A DNA stretch of 64,000 nt from a virus, in the IMG/VR virus record IMGVR_UViG_3300026521_000463, positions 29,353 through 93,352 of that record, one strand, 5' to 3'. A program made the translations under genes and the position numbers. The notes below the pieces were generated by a model. The model searched no databases. It saw only the letters and a list, made by a program, of their open reading frames with translations, and was not told the DNA's origin. Shown here one piece after another: positions 24,143 to 32,695 of this stretch (position 1 is the first letter of the stretch; each line of letters begins with the position of its first letter).

Positions 24143-24150
24143 TTATTTAA
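24143..24150 (-). promoter_or_regulatory. TTAAATAA element (possible late promoter)
   Basis: This TTAAATAATTATACG lies on the minus strand before GAAAGGATAAAATTATG of the secreted-protein gene. It contains no TATAAT box. Confidence 0.35.
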
Positions 24151-24154
24151 CATT

Positions 24155-25840
24155 TTAATTTTTTACGATTACACTATACCCTTTATTTTCAATTGTATAG
24201 ATTTTATTGAAAATATCTTTATTTTTAATGTCTTTATTATGTGTTATTAAAATTATTTCTTTTTCAGTAAAATTTTTATGAAGCAATTCTAAAATTTCAT
24301 CAACACCATCTTCGTCTAAACTTCCGTTTATAAATTCATCAAGAAATAATATATTAAATGAAATTTTGCTTTTTATTTCACTCAATTTTAAAAAGGCAAA
24401 TAAAATAGCAATAATTACTCTCATTTTTTGCCCGTTACTTAACGAATTAAAACTATAATCCTTATTTCTGTAAATTATTCTTTCTTTAAAGAACTTGTCT
24501 AATATAAAATTATAGGACATACCTAATTTCTCTAAATATAAATTTATATGATAATTCAAAATAGGTATTTGCTCGTCAATTAACTCACCTTTAAGATTAT
24601 CTTCACTCAATAAAATTTCAAGTTCTTTTAAATCATTTAATTTTTGAGATAATTCAATATATTCATCTTTAAGTTTTTTTAATATATCTTTTTTCTCATC
24701 GATTAACGATGTATTCACTTCAATTTCTTTAAGATTTTTTATTCCGTTTATTTTATTTTTTAAGTCAATTATCTTTTTTTCTGCTTCAACCTGTTTGAAT
24801 TGTTCCATTTTTAAATCGGATAATTTTTGTTTTTCAGTTTCAATTTCTTTTTGGATAACTTCAAGATTTTTTTCAAAAAATGAGATATTTTCTTTCATTT
24901 TTTTGGCAGTTTCAACCTCGTCTTGATAATCAAAATCAAATTTTGCCATAATTTCATTTCCACACTTATCACAGACTATTTTTTCATTTTCTGCTTTTTT
25001 AAATGCCTTTATATTTATGATATGTTTTTGAATATCATTTTTAAGTCCTTTTAATTGATTTTCAATTGTTTTTTTCTCAAATAAAAGTTCTTCAAGAGTT
25101 GTTTTATCAATCTCAATTTTTTTATCAAGTAATTTTCCAAGATTTTTTATTTCATTCTCATAATTAGAAATCAATTCTTGTTTTTTATCAATAATTTCCT
25201 GTTTTTGTTTTTTTGCTTTTTCATATTCATTTTGTAAAGTCGTAATATCGCTTTTTAAGGTTGAAGTTTTAAAATCATTTTCTTTAATTGACTCTTGAAT
25301 ATATTTTTTATAATTTTTAACTTTTTCTTTTAATTCATTAAAAATTGAAGTATCTAAAAGAATTTGAAAAACTTGTTCTTTTTCTTTAGGAGATAGTTCC
25401 ATAAAATTTTTACTATTTGTAACATTTGCACCTAAATATAATAATTGATTGAAAATCAATTCATCAAACCCAATCATTTCCTCAAATTTTTTCTGATAAT
25501 CTTTAGACTTAGCATCCAAATCTAAGATTTTACCATTTACATATATCTCAAAAATGTTAGGTTTCATTCCTCTCTTGATAAAATATAAATCATCGTTTAT
25601 CATAAATTCAAGTGTTACTAATAACTTTTTACCAGCAGTATCATTTATCATTTCTGCTAATTTAACTTTATTAAGAGATTTACCAAACAGAGCAAAATAA
25701 ATTGCAGCACCAATAGTTGATTTTCCTTGCCCGTTTTTTCCTGATAATAAAGTCAAACCCGTTTCAGAAAATTCAATTGATTGTTCCTTTGAATAGGACA
25801 TAAAATTTTGTAGTGTCAATTTTTTAAAATGAATTTTCAT
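24155..25840 (-). CDS. Recombination endonuclease ATPase subunit (T4 gp46, Rad50/SbcC-like)
   Basis: The 561-residue protein (T4 gp46 is 560) has the SMC/Rad50 plan: N-terminal Walker A SGKNGQGKST (33-42), long coiled coils, a zinc hook CDKC at 290-293, and the C-terminal signature SLSNGQKMRVIIAI with Walker B NILFLDEFINGS. With gp47 it resects double-strand ends for recombination-dependent replication and repair. It follows a 93-aa gene and the gp47 gene in one operon. Confidence 0.95.
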   Translation of the reverse strand: MKIHFKKLTLQNFMSYSKEQSIEFSETGLTLLSGKNGQGKSTIGAAIYFALFGKSLNKVKLAEMINDTAGKKLLVTLEFMINDDLYFIKRGMKPNIFEIYVNGKILDLDAKSKDYQKKFEEMIGFDELIFNQLLYLGANVTNSKNFMELSPKEKEQVFQILLDTSIFNELKEKVKNYKKYIQESIKENDFKTSTLKSDITTLQNEYEKAKKQKQEIIDKKQELISNYENEIKNLGKLLDKKIEIDKTTLEELLFEKKTIENQLKGLKNDIQKHIINIKAFKKAENEKIVCDKCGNEIMAKFDFDYQDEVETAKKMKENISFFEKNLEVIQKEIETEKQKLSDLKMEQFKQVEAEKKIIDLKNKINGIKNLKEIEVNTSLIDEKKDILKKLKDEYIELSQKLNDLKELEILLSEDNLKGELIDEQIPILNYHINLYLEKLGMSYNFILDKFFKERIIYRNKDYSFNSLSNGQKMRVIIAILFAFLKLSEIKSKISFNILFLDEFINGSLDEDGVDEILELLHKNFTEKEIILITHNKDIKNKDIFNKIYTIENKGYSVIVKN

Positions 25841-25857
25841 TTTTACTCCTATTATTT

Positions 25858-26139
25858 TTATTTCTCTTTTTTATCTTCTTTATCGTCCTGAGTTGAATCT
25901 TTTTCTGAATCATTATTTTCATCTTTAATAAGTTTATATTCAATAATTTCAGTTAAAGGAAATGAAGTTCTGTTCCCGTGGTCATCAAAAACCCAAAAAG
26001 TGTTATCATCGTCATCAATTGAATCTAATTTATACCACTTTGTGTCTATTAAAACTTTTACAGGTTTTTCATCAATAAGTAATTGCTTTAATGTTTTCAA
26101 ATCATTACTATTTATTTCTTCTAAAATTTCTCTAAGCAT
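25858..26139 (-). CDS. Hypothetical acidic protein between gp47 and gp46 genes (93 aa)
   Basis: This 93-residue protein has a small strand-rich core (KVLIDTKWYKLDSIDDDDNTFWVFDDHGN) followed by an Asp/Glu/Lys-only tail. T4 also has small genes between 47 and 46, but I cannot match them. Its ATG lies two bases after the gp47 stop. Confidence 0.65.
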   Translation of the reverse strand: MLREILEEINSNDLKTLKQLLIDEKPVKVLIDTKWYKLDSIDDDDNTFWVFDDHGNRTSFPLTEIIEYKLIKDENNDSEKDSTQDDKEDKKEK

Positions 26140-26141
26140 TT

Positions 26142-27188
26142 TTATCCTTCTTCGTTAAATTTTAACACCTCATTTAAGATGCCATTAAGTTTAGGGTCCA
26201 ATCTCTTTTTAATATATTCAATACCTTTAACTTGAATATCTTCATCAAGAATTTCCTCTTCTTTTGGGTCATATTTTATATCTATCAACTCGCTTAATTC
26301 TGCATTGTTAAAAACTTCAAAATCAAGATTTTTTTGCTTTAAATCATATAATATCTCATTATATTTATTATCTTTAGCAGAATTGATATAGACATTAAAA
26401 ATGTTTTTTTGAAGTATTTCTAAAACATTTTCATTTAATTTATCAAAATATATATCTTCACCTAAACCACTTATTACCCAAGGTTTTTTGTTTCTGTCGT
26501 CATATTTTAATTTTAAATGCATAGGTGAAATTTCATTTTTTATAAATTCAATACCTTTATCAGTATCAAGAATATAAAATCCTTTGATTTCACCGTAATC
26601 ACCCCATTCAAGTTGATAAGGTGTTCCGATATACATAACATTATCCTTTAATGATTTATTATGATAATGTCCACTGAATACCATTTTTGCTTTTGAAAAT
26701 GTTTTTATATCTATCTCTCCGGCAATATATTTATCAATATCTTTGAACTCAAAATGACCTAAAACAAATTCATTATAATCTTTTGGGATATCTTTTTTAC
26801 TATCTATTATCCAAGGAACAAGTGTCATATCTTCTAAATCAGTTACTTCACTTATATTGATAAATTTATCATAAAATTTTTCTAAATGTTTCACTAAACT
26901 TACATCACTTCTGTTTCTGAAATATAAATCGTGATTTCCTTGGATATTATAAAAAGTGATATTAAATTCTTTCAATAATTCTATAAATTCATTTATAAAA
27001 TCATTAAAAAAATTTATATCTATAATAGTTCTATTATCAAAAAGGTCTCCCATTGAGATACATATTTCAATGTCTTCATCTTTCATTTTTTTAAACATTT
27101 CACGGAAAAATTCAATTTGATTCTTAAAAATTTTTTTGTTAAAATTCTTTTTTCCGAAATGTGGGTCACCTACTAAAACACATCTCAA
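26142..27188 (-). CDS. Recombination endonuclease nuclease subunit (T4 gp47, Mre11/SbcD-like)
   Basis: The 348 residues (T4 gp47 is 339) carry the Mre11-type phosphoesterase set: VGDPHFGKK (Asp8, His10), MGDLFDNR (47-53), QGNHDLYFRNR (84-87), LGHFE and SGHYHN (173-176). It acts with gp46 in end resection. The start codon is TTG at 27188, chosen because AAGGAG lies five bases upstream and the frame lacks an earlier ATG. A GTTAATTT-class promoter precedes it. Confidence 0.94.
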   Translation of the reverse strand: MRCVLVGDPHFGKKNFNKKIFKNQIEFFREMFKKMKDEDIEICISMGDLFDNRTIIDINFFNDFINEFIELLKEFNITFYNIQGNHDLYFRNRSDVSLVKHLEKFYDKFINISEVTDLEDMTLVPWIIDSKKDIPKDYNEFVLGHFEFKDIDKYIAGEIDIKTFSKAKMVFSGHYHNKSLKDNVMYIGTPYQLEWGDYGEIKGFYILDTDKGIEFIKNEISPMHLKLKYDDRNKKPWVISGLGEDIYFDKLNENVLEILQKNIFNVYINSAKDNKYNEILYDLKQKNLDFEVFNNAELSELIDIKYDPKEEEILDEDIQVKGIEYIKKRLDPKLNGILNEVLKFNEEG

Positions 27189-27215
27189 TTTAACTCCTTG
27201 ATATAATTTTTTATA

Positions 27216-27244
27216 ATTATACCAAAAAGTAAAATTTTTTTAAC
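27216..27244 (-). promoter_or_regulatory. Putative GTTAAT-class promoter for gp47/gp46 operon
   Basis: GTTAAA (27244-27239), 17 bases and TATAAT (27221-27216) within TATAATTATAA sit directly before the gp47-like gene. Confidence 0.5.
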
Positions 27245-27333
27245 TAAAATTCTTTAATACCGTATAATATAAAATAATCTATCTCGTTATTTTGTTTTTT
27301 CTCGTTCTTAAATAACCTAATTAAAAATTCCAT
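27244..27333 (-). CDS. Possible small protein (29 aa)
   Basis: ATG 27333 is preceded by AAGGG and opens a 29-codon frame (MEFLIRLFKNEKKQ...) ending TAG at 27244, inside the promoter of the next unit. The size and single weak SD leave this uncertain. It fills an otherwise empty gap in the right direction. Confidence 0.35.
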   Translation of the reverse strand: MEFLIRLFKNEKKQNNEIDYFILYGIKEF

Positions 27334-27341
27334 TTAAACCC

Positions 27342-27569
27342 TTATTTTTGTAATTCAGAAATAGTTTTACTTACAATTGTTTCTAATGTATTTTTAGCAA
27401 CTCTTCTTGCTGTTTGTCTTGGACACCCTTGTCCTATCAAGTCAAAAACGAACTGTGGTCTGAAATAATTTTTTACATCTTCGATGTTCCCATTCCCATT
27501 TAACATTTTAACTACTTCATTTCTAATTGCATCTACTAAATTGATTCTTAAAGTTTCATTTACTACCAT
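27342..27569 (-). CDS. Hypothetical protein (75 aa)
   Basis: The frame is open to 27608, but ATG 27569 (MVVNETLRIN) carries the early leader AAAAAAGGAAATCACATG and lies after the promoter, so it is taken as start. The protein has a helical core with QGCPRQTARRVAKNTLE, which hints at a helix-turn-helix, but the match is weak. An early regulatory role is possible. Confidence 0.65.
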   Translation of the reverse strand: MVVNETLRINLVDAIRNEVVKMLNGNGNIEDVKNYFRPQFVFDLIGQGCPRQTARRVAKNTLETIVSKTISELQK

Positions 27570-27622
27570 GTGATTTCCTTTTTTGTTTATTATATTTTGT
27601 AACTTCATCTTGTTACATTATA

Positions 27623-27651
27623 ATTATAACAAAAAAGATTTTAATTGTCAA
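27623..27651 (-). promoter_or_regulatory. Early-class promoter (TTGACA-17-TATAAT)
   Basis: TTGACA (27651-27646) and TATAAT (27628-27623) are spaced by 17 bases, driving the 75-aa gene. Confidence 0.8.
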
Positions 27652-27678
27652 GTATTTTTTTATAAAATCTCCAAAAAA

Positions 27679-27966
27679 TTAAAAAATTTCAGGAGATTCT
27701 ATAAAATTTGAATCTTTTAGAATAGAACCTATTTTATCAGGGTCTAAATCTAACTTTTGAATTAAAGAAAGAGTTTTCTCAAGATTTGTTACTCCTTCTA
27801 AAAAATTGATATCTGATAATTTTTCAATAATTTCAATAAGTTTTTCGCTATCAATTTTACCTTTATCAATTTCAAGAAAAGTTGAAAAAGATAAAATATC
27901 TTTTACATCATTTTCTAAACTAAGGTAAAATTTTTTATCAAATATCATTTTAGTTTTAACTGACAA
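27679..27966 (-). CDS. Hypothetical protein (95 aa), TTG start
   Basis: This is an acidic helical 95-residue protein with no recognised family. The start is TTG 27966, overlapping the end of the 159-aa gene, with GAGG four bases upstream. The first internal ATG (codon 7) has no SD. Coupled translation with the upstream gene is likely. Confidence 0.6.
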   Translation of the reverse strand: MSVKTKMIFDKKFYLSLENDVKDILSFSTFLEIDKGKIDSEKLIEIIEKLSDINFLEGVTNLEKTLSLIQKLDLDPDKIGSILKDSNFIESPEIF

Positions 27967-28435
27967 AGTTACCTCTTAAAATTTTTTCAATCTTATGCTT
28001 TTTCATAAGTTCTACATCATTTTGAGATAATCTTTCTTTATCTAATTCTTTGTCAAATTCAATTTTTACGATTTGTCTAAAAACTTCTTTACCACCAACT
28101 TCTTTAACGAATTTTTTTAATTCTTTAATTTTTTCAGGATTGTCATTGATATATCTAAGTGCTTCCTCTCTTGAAGTTCTTCCTCTTTGTCCTACAGGAC
28201 TTTCTCCAAGGTATTGTTCTTTAATTTTTTGAGTTAAAGATTCAGTTTTAACATCAATACTTTTAGGGTCTTTTTTAGGACCTTTACCATTTTCCCACCA
28301 TTTATTGATAGCATCAAAAAATTCAGATTTTTGCTCATCTGTCAAATCGGCAGGTGATTCAGCATTGAATTTTTTTAACATATCAGCAAAAAATTTTCTA
28401 TAATCTTTTTGTAATTGACTTAATTCTTGTGCCAT
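27956..28435 (-). CDS. Hypothetical protein (159 aa)
   Basis: This charged helical protein of 159 residues has an aromatic-rich start (LQKDYRKFFADMLKKF), DEQKSEFFDAINKWWENGK and an RGRTSREEALRYI segment. It is similar in feel to small internal virion proteins, but I cannot name it. A TTAAATAA element (28452-28459) precedes it, which would fit late expression. Confidence 0.65.
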   Translation of the reverse strand: MAQELSQLQKDYRKFFADMLKKFNAESPADLTDEQKSEFFDAINKWWENGKGPKKDPKSIDVKTESLTQKIKEQYLGESPVGQRGRTSREEALRYINDNPEKIKELKKFVKEVGGKEVFRQIVKIEFDKELDKERLSQNDVELMKKHKIEKILRGNFVS

Positions 28436-28451
28436 TATATTCCTTTTTATA

Positions 28452-28459
28452 TTATTTAA
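28452..28459 (-). promoter_or_regulatory. TTAAATAA element (possible late promoter)
   Basis: This TTAAATAATATAAAAAGGA lies on the minus strand and leads into the 159-aa gene. Confidence 0.4.
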
Positions 28460-28463
28460 AAAT

Positions 28464-29285
28464 TTAATTATGATAAATAATTTTTATTGATTTAATACAA
28501 TAACTACCATCTCCAGGATTTGAAAAAGTCAATACCATTTCATCTTCAATTTCATTATCAAATGACATAACAAATCCGAAACTATTATTGTATAATGACA
28601 TTCTATCTGAGTAAATAATTTTATCATTTAAAGTAATAGTATCTGTTTCAGCATCTTTTGAAATTGAATCAAGTGTTACTATAAAAATATCCATTTTTGA
28701 AAAGTTATCATTTTTAGGAATTGTTACAGATGACTCTTCATCAAATCGTAAAACCCCCATTAAATCTATTTCATTATACAATAAATCTATTTCTTCATTT
28801 TCAGGAAAATCATAAACTTCATATTTTGGATAAAATCTATGTTTAAACAAAACCATTGCTTCATCTTCAACACCTTCTCCGTTGCCATTTAGAGTAGTAT
28901 CTAAATATAAAGTGGGGGTAGTCTCAAAAAATGAGGCATATAAACAAGTTCCCGCACCAGTGTATCCATTGACATAATAATTTTCCCATTTAGGATGTGG
29001 TAAATCCAAAATACAAAATTCATTTTTTCCTATAACATCATACCCTTCGTTGGCACCGTGATTTATCGTATATCTTTTAATATCGCCTTCATCGGATGAA
29101 ATAATATAATCTTCAGAATCAGGTGACCCGGCAACACCCCAAAGTAAAAAATGCAATCCTTTATCTTTACATTCAGGTATTGATATTGTTTGTTTATCTA
29201 AAAAAAGAAGCATATTATTTTCATCTTTAGAATTCCATTCAATGCTATGAATTTCTGATGATGAAGACTTTATCAATTCTGCCAT
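28464..29285 (-). CDS. Hypothetical beta-rich protein (273 aa)
   Basis: This is a 273-residue acidic protein rich in Gly, Asn, Asp and aromatic residues. The pattern of short strands and turns is typical of virion decoration or adhesin proteins. No motif is recognised. It sits in a run with the 195-aa and 159-aa genes, downstream of the topoisomerase genes. Confidence 0.65.
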   Translation of the reverse strand: MAELIKSSSSEIHSIEWNSKDENNMLLFLDKQTISIPECKDKGLHFLLWGVAGSPDSEDYIISSDEGDIKRYTINHGANEGYDVIGKNEFCILDLPHPKWENYYVNGYTGAGTCLYASFFETTPTLYLDTTLNGNGEGVEDEAMVLFKHRFYPKYEVYDFPENEEIDLLYNEIDLMGVLRFDEESSVTIPKNDNFSKMDIFIVTLDSISKDAETDTITLNDKIIYSDRMSLYNNSFGFVMSFDNEIEDEMVLTFSNPGDGSYCIKSIKIIYHN

Positions 29286-29294
29286 TTTATTCCT

Positions 29295-29882
29295 TTAAAA
29301 TTCACTTGTATTTTTTTCTTGTGCTTTTTTTCTTTTTGTTTGAGCAATCATTTGAAGTATTTCATCAAGATTTTCCTCATCATAATCTTCAATTTCTTCA
29401 TTTTTTTCAACTTCGCTTTTAGTATGTAATGCTTTAAGTGTCATTTCAATGCTATCCATATCAATTTTTTCTTGAATTTTCATAAGCATATCTTCTGTTC
29501 TTTCAAATAAGATTCTCGTTGATTGGTAAAGTTGTAACATCTCACCTGTTTCAAGTTTATCTATCATTCTATCGTCAAATAATTTATCTTCTAATTTTGA
29601 TAAATAATCTTCAAGAACATTTAGTTTTGCGCTTAACTTTTTAGCAAGTTGAATCAATTGAAGTGAAACTCCTAATCCTGATAATTTAACTCTTTTAATA
29701 AAATCCTTATCAGGAATTTTACCTTTAAAAAGTAGTTCTTCAACAATCGCATCATCTTCCTTAGTAAGAAGATTTAACGATTTAAAAGTATCTTGGGTTT
29801 CATATTTTTCTTCTTCAAAATTACTTAACTCATCGAAAAAGTTTTCTTCGATGACTTCTGCTTTAATAACATCATTAGACAT
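29295..29882 (-). CDS. Hypothetical helical protein (195 aa)
   Basis: This acidic, all-helical 195-residue protein has a coiled-coil centre (LAKKLSAKLNVLEDYLSKLEDKL) and a basic C-terminal stretch (QTKRKKAQEK). The size and plan would fit a small terminase or scaffold-type protein, but nothing specific supports that. It follows the topoisomerase gene by about 35 bases. Confidence 0.65.
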   Translation of the reverse strand: MSNDVIKAEVIEENFFDELSNFEEEKYETQDTFKSLNLLTKEDDAIVEELLFKGKIPDKDFIKRVKLSGLGVSLQLIQLAKKLSAKLNVLEDYLSKLEDKLFDDRMIDKLETGEMLQLYQSTRILFERTEDMLMKIQEKIDMDSIEMTLKALHTKSEVEKNEEIEDYDEENLDEILQMIAQTKRKKAQEKNTSEF

Positions 29883-29917
29883 TTTTACCCTTTACTCGTT
29901 TTAAAAGTATTTAAAAG

Positions 29918-31315
29918 TTAAGCAGGTAAAATGTTTTTAAGTTCTTCAAGTTCCTCATTCCAAATATCAAAAATATCTTTATTTTTTAAATCATCATATT
30001 GTTTTTGAAGTTTATCTCTTTGAGATAACAATTCATTTATCTTTTCTTCTGTTAAATTTAATAAATTCATTTGTAGATGTTTTTCAGCAAATTTTATACC
30101 TAATTCATTACATTTTTTTAAGATGTTTTCTTTTTTATTTTTATTTATAACTATATTATCATCAATTATATTTTGGATAAATTTTATTCTGTCATTTAAA
30201 AAGTCAATTTCTTCTTGCCATTTATTAAGTTGATAATCTTTTCTTTTGTGATAAACTTCAACTCTTTTATTTATAAATGCTTCAAGCAACTCAATTTCAT
30301 CTTGAAATTCAACTATCTTATTATTTTCATCTATGCAAGTAAAGTTTTCAGTAACTTTTTTGACTAATTTTAATTCTTTATAAATCTTTTCATCATTTCC
30401 TGAATTATACCAATCCATAAGTTTTTTACTACGGATTTCAAATCTAAACTCGTCTTTATCACTTAAATCTCTATATGATTGAATAATTTTTCTGTCTTGT
30501 AACTTATCAAGTTCTTTAATATAACCTTTTAAAGTGTATCCTATAGGAACTTCTGTGATAACTATTTTATTTTTTTCAACTTCAAATTTCCCAAAAATAC
30601 TAAAAGACCCTTTTGTCATTTCACTTGAAATTGTCCCATTAAAACCATTATAACCTGGTAAAATACCATTAGGTAAATTTTTATTTTTGATATAATTTTG
30701 TAAAACTTCAATAATTTTTTTGGGTTTTCTTGGTAAGATTTTTTGTGAAAATCCTAATGATATACCTTCAGAACCATTTACTAAAATTAAAGGAATTACA
30801 GGCATATAATACTTGTATTCAACCTTTTCGCCTTCAAAATAATTTTCTTCTAATACAGGCGAATCTTCACTTCTAAAAACTTTTTTAGCATATTCAGATA
30901 AATGACTATAAATATATCTGCTTGCTGCTGGTGCTGGTATAAATCTTGTCCCAAAACTTCCTTCAGGATGTAAAAGATTTATATTGTTACTCCCTACAAA
31001 ATTTTGGGCAGTATTCACTAAAACACCTTCAAGAGATTTTTCTCCGTGAATATAATTTGTGAAGTCAGCAATGTTACTAACTATTCTTGCCACCTTTACT
31101 TCTTTTGTGATATTTTTTTCTAAAAATGTATAAAGAACTTTTCTTTGTGATAACTTCATTCCATCAATATAACTTGCTATTTTTCTAACATTGTCGTAAG
31201 AAGCAAATGAAATGTATTCATTTTCTAAAAAGTCTTTAATTGACTTTTTAGTTTTATCTGTTATACTTGAAGTTTCGTTTTCTGTCATTGCTTCGATTGT
31301 TTCTAAAATACTCAT
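29918..31315 (-). CDS. DNA topoisomerase II, breakage-reunion subunit (T4 gp52-like)
   Basis: The 465 residues (T4 gp52 is 442) match the GyrA/ParC core: DGMKLSQRKVLYTFLE (the DGLKPVxRR box), NTAQNFVGSNNINLLHPEGSFGTR, and PAPAASRYIYSHLS with the presumed catalytic Tyr134 after Arg133. Next come YYMPVIPLILVNGSEGISLGFSQ and a C-terminal coiled coil. It cleaves and rejoins DNA with the ATPase/Toprim parts encoded at 35546-36250 and 31324-32406. It lies eight bases after the Toprim gene. Confidence 0.94.
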   Translation of the reverse strand: MSILETIEAMTENETSSITDKTKKSIKDFLENEYISFASYDNVRKIASYIDGMKLSQRKVLYTFLEKNITKEVKVARIVSNIADFTNYIHGEKSLEGVLVNTAQNFVGSNNINLLHPEGSFGTRFIPAPAASRYIYSHLSEYAKKVFRSEDSPVLEENYFEGEKVEYKYYMPVIPLILVNGSEGISLGFSQKILPRKPKKIIEVLQNYIKNKNLPNGILPGYNGFNGTISSEMTKGSFSIFGKFEVEKNKIVITEVPIGYTLKGYIKELDKLQDRKIIQSYRDLSDKDEFRFEIRSKKLMDWYNSGNDEKIYKELKLVKKVTENFTCIDENNKIVEFQDEIELLEAFINKRVEVYHKRKDYQLNKWQEEIDFLNDRIKFIQNIIDDNIVINKNKKENILKKCNELGIKFAEKHLQMNLLNLTEEKINELLSQRDKLQKQYDDLKNKDIFDIWNEELEELKNILPA

Positions 31316-31323
31316 TTTAACTC

Positions 31324-32406
31324 CTAAACTTTATTTATATCTAAACTATAATTTTTAAGTAATTCTTTTCTTTTATCACTTTTTTCTTTACTTAACCAAT
31401 CATCTAAGTCTTTATCATTTTCAACCTTAAATGATATTAACATATTTTCAAAACCTTCTTTTTCAATAACTTGCCCTAATAATTCAGGTGTATATTCTCC
31501 TAAACCTTTCATATATTTTAACTCACCTTTTGAAGTGTCAATCTCATCATCAAGTGAAAAATAATAATTTTGAATTTTTTTATTTTTTTGGATTATTATA
31601 ATAGGTGTTATAAATCTTTTAACTTTTGACAAGTATTCAGGTAAAAACTTATAGAAAAATCCTAACAATAAACCAAATATATGATGTCCGTCAGCATCAG
31701 CATCTGAAGCAATAATTATTTCTTGATAATTTTCATTTGAAATAATTTTAAATAACTCACTTAACTCTACATTTTTGTTTAATGCTGAAACATTTACTTC
31801 CCAAGCATTTAATGGAACACCTTTTAATTCATAATAACCATTTTCTTTTCTTCCTAATGAAGGTATCAATCCACCAACTGCTGATGCTCCTTCTCCAATA
31901 ATCAATCTTTTCTTAAATTGAGTTGCAGGAAGATATTTTTCACTTTTTATTTTTTTAGTCGTTTTAGCAAGTTTTTTTAACTCAGCATTCTCTTTTGCTT
32001 GTTCTTTAAGTGTAAAATATTCTGTAATACTTAACATTAAATCTTCATCTTTGAGTAATTCTCTAACAATTTTATCCCATTTAACACCTTCAAAAACTTT
32101 ATCCCAAGTTGATTTAGCATTACTTATCTCAATCTTTTCTTGACTTGTAAATTCAAGTGCAGGGACAAATCTAGCAATAACCATCAATTTTATTTTATTT
32201 TTTATATCCGCAGGTTTAATTGTTTTAAATTTTTTAACTAATTTTTCTCTAATTGGCGGAATAATTTTATCTAAAATATAATTCACTTGCGACCCACCAT
32301 TTCTCGGGTTTATACCATTTATTATAGACAATTGTGAAAAATCATCTGTATCATTTGCTTTTATAATAATTTCAAAATTATCTTTTTTTATGTTACCATA
32401 TTTCAT
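31324..32406 (-). CDS. DNA topoisomerase II large subunit, transducer + Toprim half (T4 gp39/gp60 part)
   Basis: The first 90 residues are the transducer domain (LSIINGINPRNGGSQVNYI; compare FVNxIxTxxGGTHV). The Toprim domain follows, with RLIIGEGASAVGGL (Glu172) and IIIASDADADGHHIFGLLL (Asp235-Asp239), and then KGLGEYTPELLGQ. The GHKL ATPase domain is missing and is encoded as a separate gene 3.1 kb upstream in transcription. T4 also splits this subunit, but within the Toprim region (gp39/gp60). There is no intein sequence at the break. It must work as a complex with the ATPase polypeptide and the gp52-like subunit. Confidence 0.92.
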   Translation of the reverse strand: MKYGNIKKDNFEIIIKANDTDDFSQLSIINGINPRNGGSQVNYILDKIIPPIREKLVKKFKTIKPADIKNKIKLMVIARFVPALEFTSQEKIEISNAKSTWDKVFEGVKWDKIVRELLKDEDLMLSITEYFTLKEQAKENAELKKLAKTTKKIKSEKYLPATQFKKRLIIGEGASAVGGLIPSLGRKENGYYELKGVPLNAWEVNVSALNKNVELSELFKIISNENYQEIIIASDADADGHHIFGLLLGFFYKFLPEYLSKVKRFITPIIIIQKNKKIQNYYFSLDDEIDTSKGELKYMKGLGEYTPELLGQVIEKEGFENMLISFKVENDKDLDDWLSKEKSDKRKELLKNYSLDINKV

Positions 32407-32415
32407 TTATACTCC

Positions 32416-32637
32416 TTATATTGGTAAAACAAGATTTTTATCTTCAATTTCATTTAACAATTCTATTACATTTTGTTTCTTTTTAGTGTATAACATTTTA
32501 CCTAAACATCCAAAACAAAAATGCTGGTCTTCGATTTCAGCATATGTTAAATTATCACCTGTCCCATCATTATAAAAATAATTAGGTTCTTGTAAAATTA
32601 CTCCACATTTATCACATTTTTTGACTTCACAAATCAT
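32416..32637 (-). CDS. Small zinc-binding protein (73 aa)
   Basis: CDKC near residue 8 and CFGC near residue 41 give a two-knuckle zinc site (C-x2-C...C-x2-C). A helical C-terminus follows (KKKQNVIELLNEIEDKN). No family is named. It is inserted between the glycosyltransferase gene and the Toprim half of topoisomerase, with its own weak promoter. Confidence 0.7.
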   Translation of the reverse strand: MICEVKKCDKCGVILQEPNYFYNDGTGDNLTYAEIEDQHFCFGCLGKMLYTKKKQNVIELLNEIEDKNLVLPI

Positions 32638-32666
32638 AGGTTCTCCTTTTTATAATTACTTTTATA

Positions 32667-32695
32667 ATTATACTAAAAAATTCATTAAAATAAAC
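32667..32695 (-). promoter_or_regulatory. Putative GTTAAT-class promoter (weak)
   Basis: GTTTAT (32695-32690), 17 bases and TATAAT (32672-32667) within TATAATTATAA. The -35-like box departs by one base from the class and overlaps the end of the glycosyltransferase gene. Confidence 0.4.

Noticed and set aside
27342-27608. Longer start of the 75-aa gene at 27608
   Set aside because: That start has no usable ribosome site and lies near the promoter -10 region, whereas ATG 27569 has the conserved early leader.
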